The translations under genes were made by a program, and so were the position numbers. 64,000 bases of DNA from a bacterium (GTDB taxonomy: Bacteria > Vulcanimicrobiota > Xenobia > Xenobiales > Xenobiaceae), in assembly GCA_030535355.1 (NCBI GenBank), contig JAUNIO010000010.1, positions 1-64,000 on the forward strand, written 5' to 3'. Each line of letters starts with the position of its first letter. Within the stretch, counting starts at the first letter, position 1. The notes under the pieces were generated by a model. That model ran no database searches and was not told the origin of the DNA. It saw only the letters and a list, made by a program, of their open reading frames with translations. Shown here one piece after another: positions 18,168-27,455 of the stretch.

Positions 18168-18616
18168 ACAATAAGCAATCGCGCCAATTATTGTATATCG
18201 TAAGTTTATTGCTCGTGCTTCTGCTGTGGGTTCTAGTTTATGCTGCTCCTAGGCTGAGTAAAATTCACGCTCTGGAAAAAGAGAGCCAGGGTTATGTAAG
18301 GCAGCGTCAAGAGATAGCTAATTCCCTAGCAGCATTTAAGCGGAGCCGCAAGGACCTGCCTGCTCCCCAGCCCAACACCACCAGCTGGCTGGCCGGTCAC
18401 GCTCTCACCGGCCTAGAAAAACACCTGGAGACCAACAATCCCTACAACAACGGGTTAGGCGCTCAGCTCAAATTGCGCAATATCGACGAAGAAGCTGTAG
18501 TTAAGCTGCTGAAGAGTTTAAGCACCGTCAATTTGGTTGTCAAATCGTTTAAGCTTGAAGATGCTGACGGCAACGGCCTCTGGAACTTAGAAATGATGGT
18601 AGAGGTGCCGCTATGA
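18164..18616 (+). CDS. gspM: GspM-like T2SS inner-membrane protein
   Basis: A 150-residue bitopic protein: a short cytoplasmic start, one transmembrane helix (about 9-28, LLYIVSLLLVLLLWVLVYAA), a coiled-coil stretch (30-60) and a small periplasmic alpha/beta domain (LRNIDEEAVVKLLKSLSTVN, VVKSFKLEDADG). This is the GspM/PilO plan. Sequence similarity is always weak in this family, so the call rests on architecture and position between gspL and gspN. Its ATG overlaps the gspL stop (ATGA at 18164-18167). Confidence 0.75.
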   Translation: MNNKQSRQLLYIVSLLLVLLLWVLVYAAPRLSKIHALEKESQGYVRQRQEIANSLAAFKRSRKDLPAPQPNTTSWLAGHALTGLEKHLETNNPYNNGLGAQLKLRNIDEEAVVKLLKSLSTVNLVVKSFKLEDADGNGLWNLEMMVEVPL

Positions 18617-19353
18617 GATACGCAGCAAAAATAGCGATCTGGCTGGCGGTTTTCTTAGCAGTACTTGCCATCCGCTTTCCCTATGAGCCAGTATTTTTAC
18701 GCATTATTAAGCAAGTTCAGGAAACAACCCAGGCGCAAATTTCCTGGGACGAACTTCACGCCAGTATTTTAGGGGCAGAATTCCAGGGATTTCGGGTTAT
18801 TATGCCGTCAGGGTTTGCCTTTTCTGCCGATCAGGCCGCCATTTCGCCTAGTTTTAAAGGTCTGACCATCAGCTGCACCCAAACCGCTAAAGATGGAAAA
18901 GCCACTGCGCTAGTGACCAATAAAAACATAGAATTCAACGCAGAAAAGCTGGAGGTCGATACCGGCTCTAAGGACATCGGCACTGTCAAGATGTCTGGAA
19001 ATCTCGCTTACGCCCTTGAAGACGCTTCCGTTAAGGGAGAAGCCCGTTTCGTCATTCCCGATCTATCAGGTATGCTTCCTATCAGCTTAAAAAACATCGA
19101 GATAGGCAGCGCTATCAGCACTGAAGCAGCAGGCGGCAAAAAAGACACCACAACTATCGTAAACGCTTTAACCCTCTATGGCGAAGGCCTAGATGGAGAT
19201 GGCACTCTCAAATTCACCTACACCCAAGGCAGCGATTCCCCCGCTCTGAGCGGTACTCTGAACGTAAACGCTGCCGGTCTCGGTTCACAAACTATCGAAC
19301 TCGGGGGCACATGGGCCCAACCGCAGTGGAATCTTGCAGGAGCAAAGCAATGA
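18613..19353 (+). CDS. gspN: GspN-like T2SS protein
   Basis: A 246-residue protein with one N-terminal transmembrane helix (about 7-24) and a beta-rich periplasmic remainder (ISWDELHASILGAEFQGFRV, then repeated short strands). This matches GspN, an accessory T2SS component found in some lineages, and the position directly after gspM and before gspD supports it. The start overlaps the gspM stop as ATGA (18613-18616). Individual motifs are not diagnostic; I rely on context and overall architecture. Confidence 0.7.
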   Translation: MRYAAKIAIWLAVFLAVLAIRFPYEPVFLRIIKQVQETTQAQISWDELHASILGAEFQGFRVIMPSGFAFSADQAAISPSFKGLTISCTQTAKDGKATALVTNKNIEFNAEKLEVDTGSKDIGTVKMSGNLAYALEDASVKGEARFVIPDLSGMLPISLKNIEIGSAISTEAAGGKKDTTTIVNALTLYGEGLDGDGTLKFTYTQGSDSPALSGTLNVNAAGLGSQTIELGGTWAQPQWNLAGAKQ

Positions 19354-21713
19354 AAAAATTTGTAACCTTCATGGTCATGCTGTCGTTAGCACTGCCTTTG
19401 TTAAGCGCAGACGGTGCTTTTGCCAGGCCCAAACGCCATCCTAAGTCCCAGAATAAGCCCTCCACCCCGGCGGTCACCAGGCCAGCCAGAAGAACGCCGT
19501 CACCGAGAACGCAATCTTCCAAAGCCAATAATGAACCGGGCGAACTGTACACACCCGCCGAGCCGCTCATGGACCGCACCATAACTCAGGCCCTGCGCAA
19601 CGGTCACATTCTCTTAAACTTTGAGAATATAGATGTGCGCGTGCTGGCCCGCATGATGAGCGAGCTCACCGGCAAAAACATCGTAGTTGACAATGCGGTC
19701 AACGGTAAAGCGACTATTCTTTCCTCCCGCGAAGTTACCGTTCCCGAAGCCTGGGACATATTTAAGGCAGCAATGAACCGCTATGGATATTCCATTGTCA
19801 ACCGCGCTGGGGCTACGATGATTCTGCCCATCGCCGCCTCCAAAGGCAGCGCCCAAATATATCAGGGCCAGAGCCCTATTCCCAGCAGTGAAGACACTAT
19901 CGTAGCCGTACTCATCCTCAAGCGCGGCAATCCCGAGGATATCGAAAAGACCATTAAGCCTCTGCTTTCAGAGACCGGTGTGGTTTCTTCATATAAAGAC
20001 GGCAAAGCCATAGTTATCACCGATCAGGCCTTCATCGTCAACCGCGTGGCCCAGATCGTCAAAGGCCTGGACAGCGCCGATCCTAAAACCCGAACGACTG
20101 TCGTATTCCCGCGCTATATGGAAGCTGACAAAGTGGTCAATTCCATCAAAAACATTTACAAAGAAAAGGAAAGCCGCAACGAATTCGCCATCTCGTCCTT
20201 CGCTCCCTCAAACGCGATTATAATCGCTGCCAATCCCGAGCTGACGGGAGAGATAAAACAGCTTCTCTATCGCTTGGATATTCCGCTTTCCGCCCCCACC
20301 AAAACCGAACCGGCTCGCTTTTTCGTCTATAATCTGCAGTACGCTCAGGCCAGCGACGTAGCTAAAATTCTTTCTGAAATGCTTTCAGAGAGGCAAAAAG
20401 CCGTAGAACAGCGCCTCAAGGAAGCTAAAGTTCCCGCAACCGAGGACGCAGCCAAAAACTCCAGCAAAAACAAAGATGTTACCGCAGACATTACCGGCCC
20501 CACCGGCAAGACCGAAGCGGTCAACACTGTCGGTTTTACTTCTTCCAAAGTTTCCTCTGATACTGAGACCAACTCTCTGCTGCTCTACGTATCGCCCTCC
20601 GAATACGACGAACTGCGCTCGGTAATTGCCAAACTCGACTGCGAACGGCGGCAGATTCAGATATCGGCTGTCGTTGCCGAGGTAGCTTTGCAGCGCACCC
20701 ACAATATGGGCATCAACTGGCAGGCAGCAGCGTCTGGAGGCGTTATCGGTTCCTTCAGCGGCGGTTTAACCGAAGAAGGGCTGCTCAACGTATTAGCCAG
20801 CGGCAACTTTGTAATGGGAACGCTGTCCTCAGGTTCGGAAACGATCAAAGTCAACAATCAAGACGTCAAGGTTCCTAAGTTCTTAGCCTTCCTGAGTATG
20901 CTGGCAAACAATACCGATTACAACCTCATTTCAGCTCCCCGCGTACTGACCCAAGACAATAAGCAGGCGATGATCAATGTCGGACAGGTTGTACCCTTTG
21001 CCACCAGCGGCAAACTCGACTCCTACGGACAGCCTTTGGTCACCTTTGATTACCGCAACGTAGGTATCAAGCTGGAAGTAACGCCGCATATGAGCAGGTC
21101 CGGCAAAATCCGCATGGACGTCAAGCAGGAGATCCAAGAAGTTACCAGTTATCTAGAGCAGGAGATGGCCGGCGTAAAATTCTCTGCCCCCGTCGTTTCC
21201 AACCGCGAAGTTAAGACCACGGTCACCATCCCCGATGGAGATACATTGCTCATCGGCGGTCTAATTTCCAAAAAGACCAGCGATGTTATCAAAGGCATTC
21301 CGTTCCTGCGCGATATACCCATCCTCGGTTTCCTGTTCCGCAGCAAATCCTCTGAAGAGCAAAAAACCAGCATTTTCATCTCGCTCACACCCAAAGTAGT
21401 CGATCTGGACGACAACATGGAAGTGAACGACGCGCCGCTGGCACCTTACCTCAAATATCCCGGCCTGCCCGGCGATCAGCAGCATGAGAACCGCGATACC
21501 ATCCTGCCAGAATATAATGGCGTAGATGTACCCGTTTCCTCTTATCAGTATAAAACCACGCAGATTCTCCCCCAGGAAGAGCAATTTGCCGATCCCCAGC
21601 GCACTGAGCCTGGCTCTGTCGGCAACCCCACGCCTAACCATACGGCTACTCCCACAGTTACCCCCGCGCCCAGCCGCGTTACTCTGCCCGTCGTTACTAA
21701 TAAAAAGAGCTAA
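19350..21713 (+). CDS. gspD: Type II secretion outer-membrane secretin GspD
   Basis: The start is ATG 19350 (MKKFVTFMVMLSLALPLLSA), overlapping the gspN stop as ATGA with AGGAG at 19338-19342. After a signal peptide and a basic, proline-rich linker, the 787-residue protein has N0 (LNFENIDVRVLARMMSELTG), N1-N3 repeats (ILKRGNPEDIEKTIKPLL; YNLQYAQASDVAKILSEML, the latter with a long charged insertion) and the secretin pore (APRVLTQDNKQAMINVGQVV; VTIPDGDTLLIGGLI). The C-terminal Pro/Thr-rich tail after about 700 may bind a pilotin or cell wall. It forms the multimeric outer-membrane channel of the T2SS. Confidence 0.93.
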   Translation: MKKFVTFMVMLSLALPLLSADGAFARPKRHPKSQNKPSTPAVTRPARRTPSPRTQSSKANNEPGELYTPAEPLMDRTITQALRNGHILLNFENIDVRVLARMMSELTGKNIVVDNAVNGKATILSSREVTVPEAWDIFKAAMNRYGYSIVNRAGATMILPIAASKGSAQIYQGQSPIPSSEDTIVAVLILKRGNPEDIEKTIKPLLSETGVVSSYKDGKAIVITDQAFIVNRVAQIVKGLDSADPKTRTTVVFPRYMEADKVVNSIKNIYKEKESRNEFAISSFAPSNAIIIAANPELTGEIKQLLYRLDIPLSAPTKTEPARFFVYNLQYAQASDVAKILSEMLSERQKAVEQRLKEAKVPATEDAAKNSSKNKDVTADITGPTGKTEAVNTVGFTSSKVSSDTETNSLLLYVSPSEYDELRSVIAKLDCERRQIQISAVVAEVALQRTHNMGINWQAAASGGVIGSFSGGLTEEGLLNVLASGNFVMGTLSSGSETIKVNNQDVKVPKFLAFLSMLANNTDYNLISAPRVLTQDNKQAMINVGQVVPFATSGKLDSYGQPLVTFDYRNVGIKLEVTPHMSRSGKIRMDVKQEIQEVTSYLEQEMAGVKFSAPVVSNREVKTTVTIPDGDTLLIGGLISKKTSDVIKGIPFLRDIPILGFLFRSKSSEEQKTSIFISLTPKVVDLDDNMEVNDAPLAPYLKYPGLPGDQQHENRDTILPEYNGVDVPVSSYQYKTTQILPQEEQFADPQRTEPGSVGNPTPNHTATPTVTPAPSRVTLPVVTNKKS

Positions 21714-21716
21714 AAA

Positions 21717-23162
21717 ATGAACAATACCGTTCCCCAGGAATTCTTCCAGCGCCATCGCCTGCTGCCGCTGGAAGAAAACGACGAATTTCTCAAAGTAGGT
21801 ATCCAAAGCGAAGCCGATCACCAAATTCTGGAAGACTTGCGCTTAGCTTTGCGCAAAGAGATCGTCACCGTCGATATGAAGCAGGACGAGCTTGATGCAG
21901 GGCTTCAGCGCTTTATCGTCGATAGCAGCCATTTGGAGGAAGAACAGGACGAGCAGGACCGCCTAGACGTCGACCTCAGCCAAGACCTCTTAGCCGATGT
22001 GGCCGACGCTCCGATTATCCGCCAAATCAACAGTCTGTTCTTACAGGCTATGGACACGCGCACGTCAGACATCCATATCGAGCCCTACGAAAAATTCACG
22101 TTGGTGCGTATGCGCATTGACGGTGTTTTGGTAGAGACCCATCAGCTGCCCAAGACCAGGCACAATCAGCTGATTACCCGCCTAAAAATCATGTCCCAGC
22201 TGGACTTAGCCGAAACCAGGCGCCCCCAGGACGGACGCCTGCATGTCCATTCCGGCGACCGCCATATCGATGTGCGCGTTTCCACCGTGCCCACCATTTA
22301 TGGAGAGCGCGCGGTGATGCGTCTGCTGGAAAAGGATATGAAACTCTATTCTTTAGAGCAGCTGGGCATGGTAGAAAAAGACCGCAATGAAGTCACGGAA
22401 ATAGTTTCCCATCCCTACGGTCTCTTCCTCATCACCGGCCCTACCGGCTCGGGCAAAACTACCACCCTTTACACCATCCTCGACATGATCCGCTCTCCGC
22501 AGCGCAATATTATTACCATCGAAGACCCTGTGGAATACCGCATTGCCGGCATCAGCCAGATTCAGGTCAACGACAAAGTAGGCATGACGTTTGCCAGCGG
22601 TATGCGCTCTCTGCTGCGTCAGGACCCAGACGTCTTAATGGTAGGTGAAATCCGCGACCCGGAGACAGCCGACATAGCCATTCACGCCGCCCTGACTGGC
22701 CACTTAGTGCTTTCCACCCTGCACACCAACGACGCCCCCACAGCCGCCACGCGCCTTTTAGACTTAGGCATACCGCCTTATCTGCTGTCTTCATCGATTT
22801 TAGGTGCCATGGCGCAGCGCTTGGTGCGCAACCTCTGCCCCCACTGCAAAGAGCGCTACACCCCGGATTCCCGCGAACTCAGCCGTCTAGGACTTGAGCA
22901 TTTGCCCGATCACGCTCAATGCTGCCGTCCCAAAGGCTGTGAGCTCTGCCACAATTCCGGTTATAAAGGACGCAGCGGCATTTATGAGATTATGACCGTA
23001 GATGAAGAACTGCGCAGCCGCATCGCGCGTTCTGAAGATTCCCGAGTTTTAGGCAAAGTCGCCCACGAACGCGGTATGCACACCCTGCTGGAAGATGCGA
23101 CCGCCAAGGTTATGCGCGGTGAGACCAGCATAGATGAAGCCCTTAGAGCCGCGCGCTTATAG
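21717..23162 (+). CDS. gspE: Type II secretion / type IV pilus assembly ATPase GspE
   Basis: A 481-residue hexameric ATPase. After a short N-terminal domain (1-95) come the N2 region, Walker A GPTGSGKTT (241-249), the Asp box (IITIEDPVEYRIAG, 265-278), Walker B with E311 (DPDVLMVGEIRDPETA) and the His box (HLVLSTLHTNDA). A tetracysteine zinc element, C374-x2-C377 then C408-x2-C411 with C402/C403 between, is typical of GspE/PilB. It powers pseudopilus assembly from the cytoplasm. It starts four bases after gspD. Confidence 0.93.
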   Translation: MNNTVPQEFFQRHRLLPLEENDEFLKVGIQSEADHQILEDLRLALRKEIVTVDMKQDELDAGLQRFIVDSSHLEEEQDEQDRLDVDLSQDLLADVADAPIIRQINSLFLQAMDTRTSDIHIEPYEKFTLVRMRIDGVLVETHQLPKTRHNQLITRLKIMSQLDLAETRRPQDGRLHVHSGDRHIDVRVSTVPTIYGERAVMRLLEKDMKLYSLEQLGMVEKDRNEVTEIVSHPYGLFLITGPTGSGKTTTLYTILDMIRSPQRNIITIEDPVEYRIAGISQIQVNDKVGMTFASGMRSLLRQDPDVLMVGEIRDPETADIAIHAALTGHLVLSTLHTNDAPTAATRLLDLGIPPYLLSSSILGAMAQRLVRNLCPHCKERYTPDSRELSRLGLEHLPDHAQCCRPKGCELCHNSGYKGRSGIYEIMTVDEELRSRIARSEDSRVLGKVAHERGMHTLLEDATAKVMRGETSIDEALRAARL

Positions 23163-23196
23163 CTCAAGACCTGCAGAAAGCTTCCAGGAATAAGCC

Positions 23197-24366
23197 ATGC
23201 CTCTTTACTCTTACAACGGTTCAGACCAAAAAGGCAAAAAGGTCAGCGGTATGGTGGCAGCGGCTTCGCGCACCCAAGCCCACCAAAAACTGCGCGAGCG
23301 CAATATTTTTCCCACCGCCATTAAAGAAGACCTAGGCTCAAAGACCAGCCACGTCGGCGGCGACGATCTGGCTTATGTAGTCATGCAGCTGGCAGCCCTG
23401 CTAAAATCCGGCATTCCCATGGATGAAGCCCTGTCTTCTTTGGCCGAATCGGCGGAAAACGCTAAAATGCGGCGCGCTCTCGCCCGCGTCCAGGTACGCT
23501 TGCGCGAAGGTGAGACTTTATCCAGCGCTATGACCGAAGACGCCATTTTTCCGCCTATGATGGTGCGCATGGTCAGCGCCGGAGAAGAAGCAGGCCAGCC
23601 AGGAGAGATACTCGATCGCTACGCCGTTTTTATGCAAAACGAGATCGAGCATACCCGCGCTCTGCAGTCAGCTCTGGCCTATCCCTGCGTACTCGTGGGA
23701 TTAGCTTCTATCCTGCTGGTAGCTCTGGTGATGTTTCTCACCCCTATCATAAAGGACATGTACGATTCCACGGGCAGCGAACTGCCCACCATCACCCAGT
23801 GCATGGTCAGTTTGGGCGATTTTCTGCACAACTGGGGCCTAATGACGTTAGTAATTGGCGTAGTATTGCTATTTCTCATCTACAAGTCTATGTCGCAGCT
23901 CACTATAGACCGGCTCAAACTGAGGTTTCCCATCTTTGGCAATATGGTGAAAGCCGGCCTTATGGCGCGCTGGGCCAGGACCCTAGCCATGCTGCAGGGC
24001 GCTGGAGTTCCCTTGCTGCGCTCGCTGCAAATGAGCCGCGAAGTTTTGGACAACGAAGTGCTGACCAGAGAGCTTCGAAAAGTTGAAGTTGACGTAGAGC
24101 GCGGCGACGGTATTTCCGCTGCCATCCGCCGGGTCTATTTAATTCCCCCGCTTTTGCAGCAATTTCTTAAAACAGGCGAACGCACTGGCTCTATCGAGCC
24201 AATGCTCAATTCCGCAGCCAGTTTTTACGAGCGCGAACTGGCTAGAGCCCGCGTTGCTTTAGTGCGCTGGCTAGAACCCTGTTTAATCATATTTATGGGC
24301 ATCATCGTTGGGCTTTTGGTTATTTCCGCGCTGCTGCCGCTATCAGAACTGTCAGCCAAACTGTAA
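23197..24366 (+). CDS. gspF: Type II secretion inner-membrane platform protein GspF
   Basis: A 389-residue protein with the classical N-terminal segment MPLYSYNGSDQKGKKVSGMV, two GspF domains (about 65-190 and 265-385) with the paired motifs LAALLKSGIPMDEALSSLA and LAMLQGAGVPLLRSLQMS, and three membrane segments (near 165-185, 212-232 and 360-382). It is the rotor-like core of the T2SS/T4P platform. It is the last gene of this operon: no pseudopilin (GspG-K) or prepilin peptidase (GspO) follows; the next gene is convergent. Confidence 0.92.
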   Translation: MPLYSYNGSDQKGKKVSGMVAAASRTQAHQKLRERNIFPTAIKEDLGSKTSHVGGDDLAYVVMQLAALLKSGIPMDEALSSLAESAENAKMRRALARVQVRLREGETLSSAMTEDAIFPPMMVRMVSAGEEAGQPGEILDRYAVFMQNEIEHTRALQSALAYPCVLVGLASILLVALVMFLTPIIKDMYDSTGSELPTITQCMVSLGDFLHNWGLMTLVIGVVLLFLIYKSMSQLTIDRLKLRFPIFGNMVKAGLMARWARTLAMLQGAGVPLLRSLQMSREVLDNEVLTRELRKVEVDVERGDGISAAIRRVYLIPPLLQQFLKTGERTGSIEPMLNSAASFYERELARARVALVRWLEPCLIIFMGIIVGLLVISALLPLSELSAKL

Positions 24367-24370
24367 CAGA

Positions 24371-24412
24371 ACAAAAAAAAACGCCAGCTCGCGTTAGCTA
24401 ATGGAAGCTGGC
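24371..24412 (-). terminator. Second terminator downstream of gdhA (minus strand)
   Basis: On the minus strand an 8-bp perfect stem (CGCCAGCT / AGCTGGCG, arms 24405-24412 and 24382-24389) is followed by nine T residues (24373-24381). It lies between the convergent gspF and gdhA ends and could also slow plus-strand transcripts, but it lacks a T run in that direction. Confidence 0.65.
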
Positions 24413-24460
24413 GCAAGCAATCATTTGTTCGCGAAACACTAACTTAGATGGCACTGCATT

Positions 24461-24502
24461 AAAAACAAAAAGGCCCCGCAGGACAATTCCTGCTGGACCT
24501 TC
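24461..24502 (-). terminator. Terminator after gdhA (minus strand)
   Basis: On the minus strand AAGGTCCAGCAGGA pairs with TCCTGCGGGGCCTT (loop ATTG, two weak positions) and is followed by TTTTGTTTTT. It sits about 30 bp after the gdhA stop. Confidence 0.7.
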
Positions 24503-24531
24503 CTCGCAACGGCTCTGCGCCGGCCTAGTTT

Positions 24532-25812
24532 TTAATCAATCCAACCGCGGCGGCGGCAGGCTTCCACAACGCGCTGAATAGCGATCATGTAAGCGGCGTC
24601 GCGCAGATTGCATTTACGCTCTTTAGCCAAGTCGAGCACCGCATGAGCGGCATTGACCATCAAGCGTTCCAGCTTCTCGAGCACCTCTTCGCGCTCCCAG
24701 AAGTAGTTCATGTTGCACTGAACCTGCTCAAAATATGAGCAAGACACGCCAGCAGCATTGGCCAAGAAGTCGGGCACCACAATAATGCCACGCTTCAAAA
24801 TAGCTTCTTCAGCCGCCGGAGTCGTCGGGCCATTAGCGCCCTCTACGATCATTTTTACTTTGTCAGAAATCTGACCGCAGTTTTCTTCAGTGATCACGCG
24901 GCCTAAAGCAGCGGGAACCAGCACTTCAACATCCTGGCTTAACCAAGCGTCGCCGGGCAAAATTTCATAGCCTAATTCTTTGGCTTTTGCTTTATCTACA
25001 CAGCCAAAGCCGTCGGTAATAGATTTTAGCTCGTCAAAGCTGACTCCGCTTTCGCGCTTATAGGTATAAGCACACTTGTCGTGGTGGTCATAGCAGGAGA
25101 CGCACAGCACTTTGCCTCCCAGCTGGATCAGCATCTGCACCGCATACTGCGCCACATTGCCGAAGCCCTGCACAGAAGCCGTCACCTTAGTAATATCCAT
25201 ACCATAGGCTTTTAAAGCTTCGCGCAAAGTCCAGACTACACCGTAACCGGTAGCTTCGGTACGGCCCTTAGAACCACCGATGCCCACGGGCTTGCCGGTA
25301 ATAAATCCGGGTTCTTTCTTGCCGACGATGGTCTCATATTCGTCCATCATCCAAACCATGTGTTTGCCGTTGGTCATCACGTCGGGAGCGGGTACATCCT
25401 CATAAGCTCCCACGTTTTTGGCCACGTTGCGCACCCAGCCGCGGCAGATACCCTCCTGCTCACGCTCGCTCAATTCGCGGGGATCGCAGATAACTCCACC
25501 TTTAGCACCACCTAAAGGAATGTCCACGACAGCGCATTTCCAAGTCATCCAAGTCGCCAAGGCGCGTACCGTATCAGCGGTCTCTTCAGGATGGAAGCGG
25601 ATACCGCCCTTGCCGGGACCGCGGGCATCGTTGTGCTGCACGCGGAATCCGCGGAAGATTTTAGTGGTACCGTCATCCATATGCACAGGAATGGCAAACG
25701 CATACTCGCGCATGGGATTGCGCAGCAAATCGCGCGCATCCTGGGGCAGATCCAACATATCAGCGACTCTGTCGAACTGGGCCTGAGCCATCTCGAACGG
25801 GTTTTGGGCCAT
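24532..25812 (-). CDS. gdhA: Glutamate dehydrogenase (Glu/Leu/Phe/Val dehydrogenase family)
   Basis: Catalyses reversible oxidative deamination of glutamate to 2-oxoglutarate and ammonium. The 426-residue length fits hexameric class I/II enzymes. Visible motifs are the substrate-binding GPGKGGIRFHP and PLGGAKGGV (catalytic lysine), and the Rossmann loop VQGFGNVAQYA. I chose ATG 25812 (MAQNPFEMAQ) because GGAGG stands 6 bp before it and falls inside the codons of the upstream ATG 25824. Cofactor preference cannot be read confidently. With hutI/ftcD nearby it fits a glutamate-fermenting metabolism. Confidence 0.93.
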   Translation of the reverse strand: MAQNPFEMAQAQFDRVADMLDLPQDARDLLRNPMREYAFAIPVHMDDGTTKIFRGFRVQHNDARGPGKGGIRFHPEETADTVRALATWMTWKCAVVDIPLGGAKGGVICDPRELSEREQEGICRGWVRNVAKNVGAYEDVPAPDVMTNGKHMVWMMDEYETIVGKKEPGFITGKPVGIGGSKGRTEATGYGVVWTLREALKAYGMDITKVTASVQGFGNVAQYAVQMLIQLGGKVLCVSCYDHHDKCAYTYKRESGVSFDELKSITDGFGCVDKAKAKELGYEILPGDAWLSQDVEVLVPAALGRVITEENCGQISDKVKMIVEGANGPTTPAAEEAILKRGIIVVPDFLANAAGVSCSYFEQVQCNMNYFWEREEVLEKLERLMVNAAHAVLDLAKERKCNLRDAAYMIAIQRVVEACRRRGWID

Positions 25813-25998
25813 TACATCCTCCATGATTTACCGGAATATCCGATATTATCAATAATGTCGTCGCACTATAGCTATAGGCTACCAATTTAGCTGCCAATGA
25901 GGACGACACTACCCACTCCAGCTAAACGGCAGCATGTGTAACGCCAGCCCAGTTGGCCAGGCCCTTAAACGTCCCGGCCAGCTGGGCAACAATTCTCT

Positions 25999-27207
25999 TT
26001 ATTTAATCAAGGAAGGCAGAACCGCATAAAATTCGGTTGCTTTCACCATATCGTCGAGGCAAACGCTATCGCGCACGGTATGGGCAGTCTTTTCATCGCC
26101 AGGGCCAAAACCTATGCTGGGAATATGGGCCTTGCCCATCCAATAAATGCCGTTAGTAGAAAATTCCCACTTACTGGCAGGCAGGTCTTCGAGGCCGATA
26201 ATACGGCGGGCTTCTAACCCAGCCTGTACCAGGGGATGGCTCTCCTCGAGCGCCCAAGCCGGGAAGTATTTATCGACTGGGAAAACAAAACCGGTATAAG
26301 AAGGCTCAGCGTATTTCATCATTTCCACGCTGATGTCTTTTTTGCTCTCTTCGGGGACACAGGCACGCACCTGTTCCAAGCACTCTTCAGCGGTTTCACC
26401 AAAAGTCATGCGGCGATCCACATAAACACGGCACTCGTCGGGCACAGCATTGATCGAAGGAGTCTGTACTTTAACATCGCTGACGGTAATTTTACCGTGG
26501 CCCAAAAATTCGTGGTCACCCAGCTTAGGCTCGAGCTCGGAGATACCTTTAATGACAGGCAGCATTTTGTAAACCGCATTATCACCCAATTGATTAGAAG
26601 CAGCGTGAGCGCTGCGGCCTTTGGCAATAATCTCGATTTCCACGCGTCCCTTGTGACCGCGATAGACCTGCATTTTCGTGGGTTCACCGATAACTACGAA
26701 ATCGGGCTTAATACCTTCGTGCTCCACAAAGGCGTTAGGGGCAATGCCGTCGCACCACTCTTCCATATTGCCGAAATAATAGGCTTTCCAGCCCTCGAGC
26801 ATACCCAGTTTTTTGGCGATTCCCAAACCATAAACCATACCAGGAGTGCTGCCTTTTTCATCGCAGGCCCCGCGGGCATAGAGGACACCGTCTTCGATTT
26901 TGCCTTCAAACGGATCCCATTCCCATTCATCTCTGTCGCCAATGCCTACGGTATCAATATGGCTATCAAAGACGATAGTGCGCGGACCATTACCAATTTC
27001 CCCGACGATATTGCCCATACTGTCAAACCAGGTCTTATCAAAACCCACTTTTTTCATCTCGGCGGCAATGCGCTCACCGACATCCTTCAGCTGGGAATCC
27101 ATAGAAGGAATGCGGCATATATCGCGCATGAAGGTTATGATATCTTCGCGATGTTCAGCGACTTCTCTTTGAACGGCGGCTACATCGATTTTAGGACAAT
27201 TGCTCAT
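25999..27207 (-). CDS. ygeY: M20-family peptidase, YgeY type (selenium-metabolism-linked hydrolase)
   Basis: A 402-residue zinc-dependent M20 amidohydrolase. Metal and catalytic residues are visible: DSHIDTVGIGD (His-x-Asp plus catalytic Asp), ARGACDEKGS (bridging Asp) and GNMEEWCDGI (base Glu plus Glu ligand), with a dimerisation domain in the middle (YRGHKGRVEIEIIAKGRSAH). The EEWCDG form is that of the YgeY subgroup, which often clusters with purine/amino-acid catabolism genes in anaerobes. The exact substrate is unknown. The ATG has GGAG 7 bp upstream. It stands between gdhA and the YrdC-like gene, same strand, with about 190-250 bp gaps. Confidence 0.85.
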   Translation of the reverse strand: MSNCPKIDVAAVQREVAEHREDIITFMRDICRIPSMDSQLKDVGERIAAEMKKVGFDKTWFDSMGNIVGEIGNGPRTIVFDSHIDTVGIGDRDEWEWDPFEGKIEDGVLYARGACDEKGSTPGMVYGLGIAKKLGMLEGWKAYYFGNMEEWCDGIAPNAFVEHEGIKPDFVVIGEPTKMQVYRGHKGRVEIEIIAKGRSAHAASNQLGDNAVYKMLPVIKGISELEPKLGDHEFLGHGKITVSDVKVQTPSINAVPDECRVYVDRRMTFGETAEECLEQVRACVPEESKKDISVEMMKYAEPSYTGFVFPVDKYFPAWALEESHPLVQAGLEARRIIGLEDLPASKWEFSTNGIYWMGKAHIPSIGFGPGDEKTAHTVRDSVCLDDMVKATEFYAVLPSLIK

Positions 27208-27272
27208 GTCTATCTCCGTACTGTGAAAATTACGTCAGGCCTATTTTGCTTTAAGCGCAAACCAGGTGACGC

Positions 27273-27331
27273 AAAAAAAACGGCCAACCGACATATCATA
27301 ATTAACAATAGCTAATACCCTTGGCTGGCCT
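27273..27331 (-). terminator. Probable terminator after the YrdC-like gene (minus strand)
   Basis: On the minus strand GGCCAGCC pairs with GGTTGGCC (one G-U) across a long loop of about 33 bases and is followed by eight T residues (27273-27280). It lies 125 bp downstream of the YrdC-like gene. Confidence 0.5.
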
Positions 27332-27455
27332 CAAAAACTTATAATGCTTACTATTTCCTAGCTAATCAAAGCGTTCCTGCCTAATTACCCCCCAATTAAC
27401 CGACAGTTAAAAGGACTGCATCAGCAAAGCCGGTCCCGTTAAGGCTTATCTCCCC

